A DNA stretch of 64,000 bases from assembly GCA_950295325.1 (NCBI GenBank), contig OX485808.1, forward strand, positions 1,180,501-1,244,500. The letters run 5' to 3'. The translations under genes were made by a program, and so were the position numbers. Source of the DNA: Polytrichum commune. Lineage: Eukaryota; Streptophyta; Polytrichopsida; Polytrichales; Polytrichaceae. The notes beneath the pieces were generated by a model, which worked only from the letters and a program-made list of their open reading frames with translations, was not told the DNA's origin and did no database searches. This document shows, in pieces, positions 37,801 through 52,604 of this stretch (positions are counted from its first letter, which is position 1; each line of letters begins with the position of its first letter).

Positions 37801-40800
37801 CACATAGGTTTAGGGTTTGAAGCTCTCTAATGCTCAGAGTCTGCTGCTTTTCTTAACAAGAAGAAATTTATGACTAGGAATGGCAGTTGTGCCAGTATGT
37901 TTTCTTGCTGATTATATAATACCTTGTATTTTTTATATGCTAAGTTAATTTCCTTTTATGTTTCAGGTATTTGTGCGCGACCATGACCTGCGTTCAAAGT
38001 TCCGCAATGAACTTTCATGTGTATGTGACATTGAGCGCGTAGCTGCCCGCATTGCTTGGAAGCGAGCTGATGCAAGGTAATTGCAAATTTGGCTGCAATA
38101 GGTGGACTATATTAGCATCTTGTTGATGTAAAGAGGCAAGTATAGTATCAAATTACAGCAGATTTAAGTGGATGTGGGTTAATATTCAAAGGTCAATCCA
38201 AATACTTTAGGGATAAACTTGGCATTTCCTTTTGGAACCTGAAGATGTTAGTTCCCTATCTGTGTAAAGTCAGTATCGTTATTGGTGTTAATAAGCACAT
38301 ATTGGGTGTACTGGTTTTATTTCAGGGATTTGTTAGATTTGGCTCAGTCAATTCAAACTTTGCCAGATTTGGCGAAAATATCAAAGGGAGCATCATCAAA
38401 CTCTTACTTTCTTGCTGCTTCTGACAGCCCCATGTTGGCTGTGGAGTGGGCCAACAAAGTGGAGGTGAGCATTATTATGTATGGCAAATAAGTCTTTCCT
38501 TTTTTTCCACATTGATTAAGGGGCTCCATTCATTTCAGATGAAACAGAGAACAACACGATGTTCTACTAACTGTAGTCAGTGTACAAGAGGTGATAAGTT
38601 GGGATCTGCTGAGCTTTTAACTGTTTGAGCCAATGTGAGTTGTTGATATTGCAGGAGATGGTCAAGGAGGAACAAGGAATCGGTGTACAACCAGGGAGAG
38701 TGGTCAAAGAGGGGGTGGATGTGATTTTAGACAAACTTCAACAAGAACTGGATGAAACCATGAGCTGGTTGGAGGAATTTGAAAAGCAAGAGCGCAAACG
38801 CACTGGCATCCCATCATTAGAGGTTTGACTTTGTGTTAGTTATCACCATTTTTTAAATACATTGTGTAATACTGGTGAGAGGCCCTTATGTGCTATTGGG
38901 TTATTAATGGTTGCTCTTGAGTAGTAATGAATGTGGGTGTCTCTGGCTAAACCCTCGACCCTACACATAGCAAGGGATACTAGGACGATAATATATCTTT
39001 TGGACTATGTAAGCAACATACATAAGTTTTTCTTGCAGTTATGCTGTGATATGCAGCTAGAGACCTCATTGGCTGATTATGGTGTTTAACAAGTCGTGTT
39101 GAATAAGCGATTCTGTTTTGTAGAGGATTTTCACTTTAACGAGTGACACTGAGGGTACAAACAAATTGAAAATTATAGTTTACATAGTACAAAGAAATGA
39201 CTATCCTCGAAGTACATGATTTTAAATATATACCAGCACTCATTGGTATCCTGAACTCTTATGCCCCAATGCTAGTTCTTTTTTGGTGCCTGTTAGTTGG
39301 ATAAGATTATCTTATCCAAGTCACGTATGTTGCACATCATCTATTGACTAGTATCATAACACTATGTGCTCCAGGTTGGTCATAACAAGAACATAGGCCA
39401 CTATATCAGCATACGCAAGAGTAAGCTGAAGGAAGATGCCATTCCAAAAGAATATCAAAGACTTCAGAGTTTGAAAGCAGAGGAGCGCTTTGTCACTCCA
39501 TCTCTGTTGCAGTGTGAGACACGAAGACTGGCTGCAGAAGTGAAAGTTTCTGAACGTGAGGAAGAGCTCCTAAAATTGCTGAAGGAAGAGATAGTGTCCT
39601 TGTTGGATACTGTGAGAGAGTTTACTCAAGCATTGGCTGCCCTTGATGTGCTCTCTACATTTGCAGGTTTGTTCTGGTTCTTGTCACCAGTTGTGTGATA
39701 TTCTTCTTTTACTGTTTGAGGTTGCTTGTATGTAACTCTCCCAGCCTATTGCTGAGACCCTAATATGAAAGGAGTATCGGAAGGATGATTAGAGTACATG
39801 TTGATGAGTAGGCCTACTTTAGAGTGGACATTAAGTAAAGCAAGGCTGTGCGGTAAACTCCATACATGTGGCCCCACCAAGAATAGCTTGGATATGGAAG
39901 CATGATGATGTAAATACACATGCTATCATTTTCCATTTTGTAATGCAACTGGTTACTCTGCAGATCTGGCTGTGAGGAGGGACTATTGCCGTCCACACAT
40001 GCTAGAAAATGGCCGTGAGATAACCATCATTGGAGGGCGGCATCCTGTGGTAGAGTTGTCCCTACCAGAAGATTCATCGTTTGTGCCTAATTCTGCATAC
40101 TTGGGCTACAAGTCTGCTCTTGAAAAAGCTTCAGCTACGAGATCCTCAGAACCTGGCTACTTAGATAAGGATTCCACTGAGGACGATATGAGGGAGGCAC
40201 TAACAGGTGAATGTGAGAAGTGGTGGCCACGCGCAGACCTTGTGATTTTAACTGGCCCAAATGCCAGTGGGAAGAGCTGTTATTTGAGGCAGTTAGGGCT
40301 AATACAACTTCTTGCTCAAGCTGGTTGCTTTGTTCCTGCCAAATTCTGTCAGTTATCTGTAGCAGATGGCTTGTATACTCGTGTGGGTGCAGTGGATGAT
40401 TTGGCAGCAGGACAGAGTACTTTCAAAGTTGAAATGGTGGAGTCTGCAAATATTTTGAATCGAGCAACTGCACATTCTTTAGTTCTTCTTGATGAAGTTG
40501 GCAGAGGGACCAGCTCCCAAGAAGGAGGTGTTATTGCTCGAGCAATCATTGAGTATTTATCACAAAAAGTGAGAGCGAGGACCATTTTCTCGACTCACTA
40601 CCATAGCCTCCATGTGTTGGATCAAGAGTTCCCGAACATTGCTAACTACTACTTCCAAGCAACGGAACTTGAAAATGGTGAAGTTATATTTGACCATTCA
40701 GTAATGCCTGGGTTTGCTGTTAAGTCCCATGCAATTGCTATAGGCAGAGGTGCTGGGTTACCAGATTGGGTTTGCAACAGAGCAGATGAACTTCTTGCCC

Positions 40801-42106
40801 TGGAGGGAGATTCAGTCCAATTAGGTGTATTTCTTAGCGACCAGGTGCAACAGGATATAGCTTCTGAGGTTTTTGATGTGATGCCTGGTAGTGGAGGTGA
40901 GGAACAGGGTGTTAATCACTTGGTTGAGGGAAGTAGTGAATCGTCCAAAGAAGCTGGACGCACTGTAGCAGAGGCATTTGAGGGGTCATCACCCCAGGTG
41001 GGTGCGCGGGAAGAGTTAAAAGACATATCTCTAGATGAGGGTGTTGTGGCAACTGAGGAAGCCATTGTTTTAGAAATCAACGACCAATTTAATGAAATGA
41101 TTCAGGAAAGCTCTTGCACAATTATCATGGAAGAAAACTTCTCAAAAGGACAGGAGGACCCAGATGCCGGCCATATGGATATTTCAGCTCTGACAGAAGC
41201 AGGTTCTGGAATGGACGTGGAATCGTGTGTTGATGGATCAGGTGTTAATGGACCTGGGCATTCTGAAGACCAGTGGAGCACAAGGTTGCAACTGGATGAA
41301 GTATGGGAGCATGTGTGTGTGGCCTTGCAGAACCAGCCTGCTACGCAGGCCCTTTCAAAGCAGAAGGTTGAAATCATCACCTGAGCTTTCTATCTCTATG
41401 CTTGGCCTTATGTTGATAAGTCAATTAACCCTCCTTGGAAAGCTGTTCTTGACATGATAAATTTATTTCAACACAGGTTCTAACTGATGCAGAGTTATGC
41501 TAAGCCTTAGAGTCCAGAACTAAATTTGCTCCCTTTCAGATCTTTCCCATAGCTATTTATTCTGGAAATTCAGATAGGTGGATTTGATAGCACAATCAAA
41601 ACTTCAGGTCTAAACATGAAACATAATGTAGGATGTGTAATGATCTAGACAGTATCCTTGAAAAGTTTACGAGATGTCCCAAGTTTGGTAGGTGCACCTA
41701 GAGCACTTATTATCTTGAATTTTTTTGTACCTTACGCATTCTTGCGTGAGGATAATTTGTCCCTACAGGAGAACTTCTACATGGGACCTTATTGCTCTTG
41801 TGCAACTCTAATATTCTTAGTTCACAAACTCTGGTTTATTGTGTCCTTGTTACCAAGTAATGAGAGGTGAAATAACACACTTTGTGATTGTGATTGTGAT
41901 TGCAGGGTTCCCTTGTTTCAATCAGACAAGAAAAGGGTGCAATTCATGTGTCTATGGGAGCATCAATACTATTTGTGAGGAAGTTTCAGCAGCCGGAGCA
42001 TGCCGCTGCTCTAGAATCTGCATTCGCATTAGTTCTGGAGTACCCTGTCCATCTGCACATCTCTGTGGTTTCAGCATCAGACAGCCCATCAAGATACAGT
42101 AGCTAG
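28752..42106 (+). CDS. Exonuclease-MutS-DnaX-like fusion protein (probable organellar mismatch repair)
   Basis: Proposed exons: 28752-28862, 30413-30480 (both tentative), 30836-31519, 31731-31939, 32136-33724, 33838-33909, 34325-34429, 34834-35017, 35471-35562, 35832-35945, 36273-36364, 36825-36939, 37093-37248, 37967-38076, 38326-38464, 38655-38822, 39375-39666, 39964-41366, 41906-42106. From 30836 onward every junction keeps phase; the total is about 1,967 residues. Order: targeting leader (1-40), DPD1-like DEDDh exonuclease (about 222-400), acidic linker (about 400-850), cyanobacterial-type MutS (about 855-1660), acidic linker, DnaX/STICHEL-like C-terminus (about 1875-1960). If translation starts at the first ATG inside the third exon (30906), the leader is absent. 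All introns are GT..AG except one GC..AG. A gene-prediction merge of two genes is unlikely, because the 1,589-base exon joins linker and MutS without a break and the exonuclease ends inside that same exon. Confidence 0.85.
28878..29660 (+). repeat. Diverged tandem repeats in the long first intron
   Basis: Three copies of a roughly 220-310-base block start near 28878, 29186 and 29410. Each runs from CCTCTGGATRTGCATTT (third copy CCTGGGTACGCATTT) through GAGCTGAAAAT, GGCGATTTGGAGTGG and GCATTCAGCT to GAAGTAASCTCACTTGG. They are well diverged, and the third is rearranged. They occupy the start of the proposed 1.5-kb leader intron. Confidence 0.6.
31320..32300 (+). other. DEDDh 3'-5' exonuclease domain (DPD1-like)
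   Basis: The three exonuclease motifs are intact across three exons: ExoI VFDIETTGF (Asp about 227, Glu 229), ExoII LIAHNGRRFDVPF and ExoIII KDAHRAGVDVD (His about 382 and the Asp five residues on). The stretches CRDLAGGECSTLETLVNP and AIHKITSEMV are those I associate with the plant TREX-type nuclease DPD1, which degrades organelle DNA. Metal ligands are all present, so activity is expected. Known DPD1 proteins are stand-alone and about 300 residues long; here the domain leads directly into the MutS linker within one exon. Confidence 0.85.
32300..33600 (+). other. Acidic linker between exonuclease and MutS
   Basis: About 450 residues, rich in Glu, Asp, Ser and Gly and without a recognised fold, lie within one uninterrupted exon. 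A 20-residue motif occurs twice (about residues 549 and 640): GVYQLEVKENISEAF and GLFASVTLQENVSEEY, spaced 91 residues apart. A basic patch, LLKKKKGKRR, lies near 33390, about 70 residues before the MutS clamp-like start SLLSPMMKQYVETK. The linker is open throughout, so it is under coding constraint or recent. Confidence 0.7.
33610..40800 (+). other. Cyanobacterial-type MutS core, complete
   Basis: All MutS parts occur in order. Mismatch-binding domain: KYLLLSRVGDFYE|AFFEDAERL, with the Phe-Tyr-Glu reading motif split by an intron. Connector: RQVVAVLTPGTLLDEGML, LAFSDISTG and LQPSEVIFPAN. Core/lever: IRAAGGLLGYVQETQK, MGGRLLRRWLLWPL and CDIERVAARI. Clamp: GVDVILDKLQQELDE and ERKRTGIPSLEVGHNKNIGHY. 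ATPase: GPNASGKSCYLRQLGLIQLL (Walker A, about 1531), LVLLDEVGRG (Walker B, about 1610) and TIFSTHYHSL. The wording, especially GKSCYLRQ.GLIQLLAQ, is that of cyanobacterial MutS rather than eukaryotic MSH2-7 or plant MSH1, which carries a GIY-YIG nuclease. The likely origin is the plastid endosymbiont. Confidence 0.9.
41290..42106 (+). other. C-terminal domain resembling DnaX/STICHEL C-terminus
   Basis: The end of exon 39964-41366 encodes LDEVWEHVCVALQNQPATQA. After a 539-base intron the last exon (41906-42106) encodes GSLVSIRQEKGAIHVSMG, then a helix with EHAAALESAFALVLEYPVHL, and stops. From memory, the pattern W....(about 17)..L......G.LVSI....I.V......(helix)..E.AF..VL..PV...I matches the C-terminal region of cyanobacterial DnaX and of plant STICHEL proteins, where it contacts the polymerase in bacteria. 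The phase is exact. The family call rests on pattern memory only and needs a profile search. Confidence 0.5.
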
Positions 42107-42504
42107 GAAATTATTTAGGAGGTTCTCTGAACTGTTGCAACCATGTATAAAAAAAACACATAAGAAGAAAATCATGATTGCCAAAATACCACTCTGTATA
42201 CGAGGCACTGTTGAAACATGGTGTGAATGGAATTTTATCTGCGATGTTCAGTGAAGATGGTTACCTGTGCACCTCTTTTCATGCCAATTGAATTTGGCTT
42301 GAATTCAAACCAACTCAATGAGGCTCATGCCCCGATTTTCAAAGGCCAGGCTAACAATCCAAAATTAAGATGGGTGAGTCCCCGGCCCCTAAATAAATAT
42401 ATATTTACATAAATGAGTACAAATACTTAACCTTGATTACCATTTACTCATGCTTATTTATGAATACAAAATAAATACATAAATAAGCATAAATACAGAA
42501 CACA
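42107..42504. other. 3' flank of exonuclease-MutS gene
   Basis: No gene is seen. AATAAA-like signals occur near 42390-42485, amid repeated AAATAAATA. Confidence 0.4.
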
Positions 42505-43480
42505 TTGAGCACGGTTTTATGGCAGATATGAGTGGCATCAACCAGATTCGTCACTGAAACCTGGTTCAACTGCAAGGATGTTGCCACGAAGATGGATACC
42601 AACTGCTCGCCTGCGAATGCACACCCAACGGAAGTCTAGATGAATGGACCTTCATGAGTCCCGTAATCAAGTCCAACGCTCAAAATCTGCACTTCCTTGA
42701 AAACTATGACTCCACATCCTTACAGTAGTGGCTGTGGCACTCACATGCCTACATGAGGAATGGCACCAATGTGTTCAGTACAGTGTTGTTGAGGTGTTGT
42801 TGGACACCAATTTCAATGCTTGCCTCCCTGACTTTGGGCACACACTTGGTTACTTGGTAGACCATGAGAAGGTGGAGTTGACCACTATGATGGCTGGCAC
42901 TATCGGATACATGGCACCCGGAAATGCCCCCCCATGGGAAAAGCCACCATGGAATCCAACATGTATAGTTTTGGAGTTGTGTGGGAGACGACTGCTGGAT
43001 ATAAGTCTTCTGGCTCTCAAGTGGCTCGCTTTCTTAATTCTAGATTTGATTGGTATTTGGTTAGGTGAGGATCAAAGAGCAAACATCATAAAGACACATG
43101 TTTTAAAAAGATTGGACTAGGTCTTCAAATATAAATAAACACTCTACACTCAATAGTGAACACAATTGGGAGAACCTAGGTACCCAGCTAAGAAATCAAC
43201 AAACATGCAGTTCCCATAATCATAAGTAAATCAGGGGAGGTTTGATTTTCAATCTAGTTTTTACAGATGTTTCACCGTAGATTTGCTCATGCAACACAAC
43301 TTTAGTTGTGTAAATCTAATCGGTAGAAGTTGGAGAACATGAAAAAAGAACCTTTTATGCAGCCTGGCCTGTGCTCGTCAGCAGCATCTGTTGTGCTCAT
43401 GAAGCTGAAGAATTGTTAAGAGCTGCAGACCCGACGCTATGGTCACTACCTAGTAAAGTTTCAAGTGCCAACCACATCCC
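42505..43480 (+). pseudogene. L-type lectin receptor kinase relic, interrupted by a repeat
   Basis: Kinase subdomains appear in order with damage. MSGINQIRH, a stop where Arg is expected, then NLVQLQGCCHEDGYQLL (about 42519-42610) is the alphaC/hinge region, and TPNGSLDEW follows. From 42728, LTCLHEEWHQCV is normal, but the catalytic HRD is replaced by VQYSVV; then come LLDTNFNACLPDFG and LVDHEKVELTTMMAGTIGYMAP. A shift at the C-run near 42930 moves the frame to MGKATMESNMYSFGVVWE. The 0.3-kb repeat (43019-43345) follows, and then a possible continuation, HEAEELLRAADPTLW. In this family activation-loop and GYMAPE motifs are near identical, so the assignment is good. It is dead. Confidence 0.8.
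43019..43345 (+). repeat. Dispersed 0.3-kb repeat, copy 2 (inside kinase relic)
   Basis: It runs from AAGTGGCTCG to GAGAACATGAAAA and aligns with 58849-59186 (same orientation) and 5611-5903 (inverted). It separates two parts of the kinase relic, so it probably inserted there. No target duplication was recognised. Confidence 0.75.
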
Positions 43481-44550
43481 TGATATTGGTGTGCAGGGTT
43501 ACAACCCCAGGCTTCAGAGAACTCCTCTGTATTGCCACTAGACTCAGCTAGCTCTGAGGTCACAACCGCCTTTGATAAGGCAGCAATTCCAAGAGTGTTC
43601 ACCAAGATCATGAATGGCCTTCATCACTTAGGGTTACTGTGTTGCCAAGCAGCTCCAGAGGCCAGACCTTTAATGTGAGTAGTAAACCAAATTTCACAAA
43701 AGTCATGGCAAGTTGGATACTGCATTGCCTGCACTTCCAGCCTTGATGCTTACAGTGAAGTGATGCCATAATGACAAGTGGATCACTGCCACTGGATATC
43801 TCCTTAATCAGAACCTACCGCTTAAGAATTGTGTGAAACTTAAACTCACAAGCTCCTTGGTTCGGAACACAAGGACCGCAACAAACAGCGACACATCTCA
43901 ATATATTTTTAGTGATGCAATATGTTACAAGTAGACAATTTATTGCAATACTGTGAACATATCGTGAACATACTGTGAACACTCTCATAAAACAAATGTC
44001 CATTCACTCATAAAATTATTTAGAAAACGTAGCAACTGAGACAAGAAAAAAAATACACGAAATTTTTCCTGGGGCACAATTGCTGAAAGTGGATCTCAGG
44101 ACAACCTACCACCAGACAATAACAACAATGCATGTAGAGAAAACATGGACTTAAATAAATACAAACGAGCTCAGATAGAATTCCTGTACAGAATACCAAT
44201 AATGACAAAGCCAAACATTGTGCAAGAGCCATAAATATACAGCAGTACTAAACCTACTGTAGGAGAATCTCTAACATTGCACCTTGACTATCATCAGGAA
44301 AATCTCTAAATATCAAGCAGGTAGCCAGGTTGGATAATTTGATCTCTCATTGCAAACTCCCCAATGTACAAATCCCAAGTGACACTCCGGCATATTTTGC
44401 ACCGAACAATTCTTTGAAATATTGGACGGTGTTGCAACAGGACCTTTGTCAGACAACACTCTACTCCAAAGATTCCACTCAGCAGAATTCAAGAATACTG
44501 CTAATAAGTGATACAGCACGAAATCTAAGGGACCTCGATTGGAAAATCAA
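43481..44550. other. Intergenic, between convergent genes
   Basis: No further gene is supported. The part next to 44551 is the 3' flank of MAP2 on the minus strand. Confidence 0.4.
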
Positions 44551-49681
<5,131 letters not shown>

Positions 49682-52604
49682 GACTGTGGCTATGGCGATC
49701 GCGATGGCGACTTCGAGGGATTGTGGGAGTCTTAAACCCTTCCAAAGTGCGATGCTGAGTAATTTGATGAGAGTCGGAGAAGGAGTGGGAGATTCTCATC
49801 CACATTTCGTATGCACTTCATCCAGTAGAATTCATCCTTAATTTTTTCCTATCTGGCAAGAGTGACCCAATCAAGGGTGAGTTTATAGTATTTAGTATCA
49901 CTTACTATTTGGAATTACACAATGTTATAAATATTTTGAATGGATATTGTTTTCTACCAAGAAAGGTCAAACATATTGTTTAGACATTGGAGAACATATA
50001 TGTCTTGACTTGGTTACTTGGTTACATTATATTTGAAGTAATAAGTTATAACATGGCATAACTGCAACAATTGGATAATTGTAACTTTATCTACCTAGTA
50101 CACTAAAGATGATATTTAGTGTCACTCACTATTTGGAGTTACACATTCCTGTAATTTATTCCTATATTTTTTTACTATCAATGTGATTTTTTACCAAGTA
50201 AAGATGTTAATGCTCTTCAATGTCCAAACAACTAATTTCATCGTGTGTCCACTCAACATGTTCACCAATGTAAGTCACCCTTGATGGTTTATTTGAGTTT
50301 TTTCCGTCAAGTGTGATCCAATCCTACATATGGACTCCTACCACTCTATTGTCAAGCTCTAAGCCAATCATGAAGCTTGAAAGCTTGGCAAGTTGTCGTT
50401 GGCTCATAGCACTAGAAGAAATTTTGTCTAAATGAACCATGCAAGGTACTTGTTTTCTCACTTCAAACCAGCCTCAGTAGTTGTTTGGTATAAAGTTTGG
50501 TGGCAGTGGAGTTGGGCAAGTGAAATGCTCGGTGAAAGGGTGGTGTCACTTGATTTGGTGACCTCCAATATTTTGAGGGTGATCACCACTCTTGTGGGTG
50601 GTGCATACCATTCACCGGACATACTGATTGAGGGTGGTTACTATGGGTGCCACAGTGGAGCCCATGTGAACCTTGGTTGGATAAGGGTTCAAGTTCATGG
50701 TGTGCAAGAGGGTGGTGTTGGGGTGGGTGCTTTACCATATGGTCACCATATTTGGGCCAGCCTAGCCATTGGCATATCCACATTTGCTACATCATTTGCT
50801 TGATTGGCATGGAAGGTGGTATTGGTTACCCATGACAGGGGGACATTGAGGGTAGCTACTGTGTGAGGGTACATCAGTGCGTCGTTTATGTGGGTTGCTA
50901 TTGGGTGTGGGCTAGGTGGGGGTCAAGTGAGGGTTGGTGGGTATTGTGAGGTGCTTGTGGGTGTTGGGTGACTAATGGGTGTTTATTGGTGGTGGTTTGG
51001 TAAGTATTGAGTGTTGTTGGGTTGGTTTACAGTGAGTGTTGGGTGATGTTCTAATTGCAAGGATGTAATACCACTTAAACCAACAAAGGTTTCCACCGCA
51101 TTCAAATTTGGCCATCTGCACTCATTCATTCTTGAACTGAACTGTATATATTTTTCTCTCTGCTTAGGTAGTCACTTGCTTCCAATTAATTACCAGTTTC
51201 AAATGACACAAACATGTTTTATGTCAATGACATGGACATCTCACTTGGGATGGGGACTCCCAAGTTCATCAGTCAACCAACAACAAATCCAACCAAAACA
51301 CAAATAGGCAAGGAAGGGATCTTGCAATTAAGTAGAAGATGATTTTACTAAAGGAAAAAAGAAGAAGAATAAATGATCTTGGGCACATATGTTGAGGGTT
51401 GTGAAAATACAATCACAACATCTAGGTCCAGAAGAACTTCAATACATGAGATTGCTAAAAAGGTGCAACCTTGTGAAGTATTTTCTTGGGACCCGACTTT
51501 GAGTTCAGAACAAACTCCATTGCTTTGCTCCCTCCTACAAAGTTAGGATGAGATGTGTTGATGTAGTCCATTTGCAATAGAAAGCAACAAAATCATTGAT
51601 ACCAACTTAACGCATGCTATACGGAGTCAACATCACACAAACTCAACAGAATCAAATTTATCAACAAATTGGAGTCACTACATATTGAATCTGACTCTCT
51701 TCAAAGGGGTACATAATCCAATATCACTTTGAACATCTAGTATCACACTTGCAAGCACTTGGTGTCTACATTGTTCCATTCTAAATCTACATTGCACTTC
51801 CTCGTGGAATTGTCATTCTTCATTAAATTCATCAAAACTTACAATTATCTAACTCAACAAGCAATTAATTTCACACGGCACCAAAAGAATCAGTAAGGAA
51901 ATGCTGAACTACATGGAGCAGTGATAGCTATTTAATCAGGTGCACAAAAACATAGATAAATTTCAAGGTCTTGAGACCACCAAAAACTCGACACGTCTTC
52001 TGTGCTCTTTTCAGGTTCCCATTAAATTGACCTAAACTTAAAAGCATGAAAGTTGTCACAGAGCAATGGATCTAGAAGAAATTACCCTCTCCCTACTTAC
52101 ATGTTTGTTTCTAAGAAGCTTTTTTTCATAGACAAGTGCATCTTGAATAGATTTTGTTTGCCATAATATTCTAGAACACAAGCTACACAAATACCATGTA
52201 AGCTCCATTACTTTAGAATAAATTGTTGTGTCCTTCATGCCCTAATCACACCAACTTTCTGTCAATTTTCAGGTGCGAAATAGTTGGGGATGCCACTACG
52301 GCCGGATGCCAAGTTGTTCACACCAACATCTCAGTTTGCTCAACATTTTGGTGGCTGGTGGCCAACATCATGACCAGTCAAATGAGTTGGCGTAGACTTT
52401 TGGGGGGCAATTATTCTTCATGCTATAATGAACCCACCTTGACTTTCAACACCATAACTTTTGTCTCAAGTTCTTCGTCATACTTAAGACTCCCTTCAGA
52501 TGTTCAATTCATCATTTGTGTTGGACACAAAGTTGTTAAAAGCGTAGTGTATACTATGATAGTTGTAACACTATTATTTTTGTTGTATACTATGATTAAT
52601 GTGA
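49682..52604. other. Intergenic with GT-rich tract
   Basis: The first 180 bases are the MAP2 promoter and leader region. No other gene was found. From about 50480 to 51060 the plus strand is G/T-rich with irregular GGGTGTTGGGT phrases, a decayed simple repeat; the open frame at 50432-50803 is a by-product of it. Confidence 0.45.

Noticed and set aside
33610-40800. Assignment of the MutS core to plant MSH1
   Set aside because: The ATPase and connector wording is that of cyanobacterial MutS, and the GIY-YIG nuclease of MSH1 is absent.
52223-52604. N-terminal half of the open frame at 52223-52750
   Set aside because: Only the part after about 52605, in another frame, resembles Harbinger; the earlier part shows no motif.
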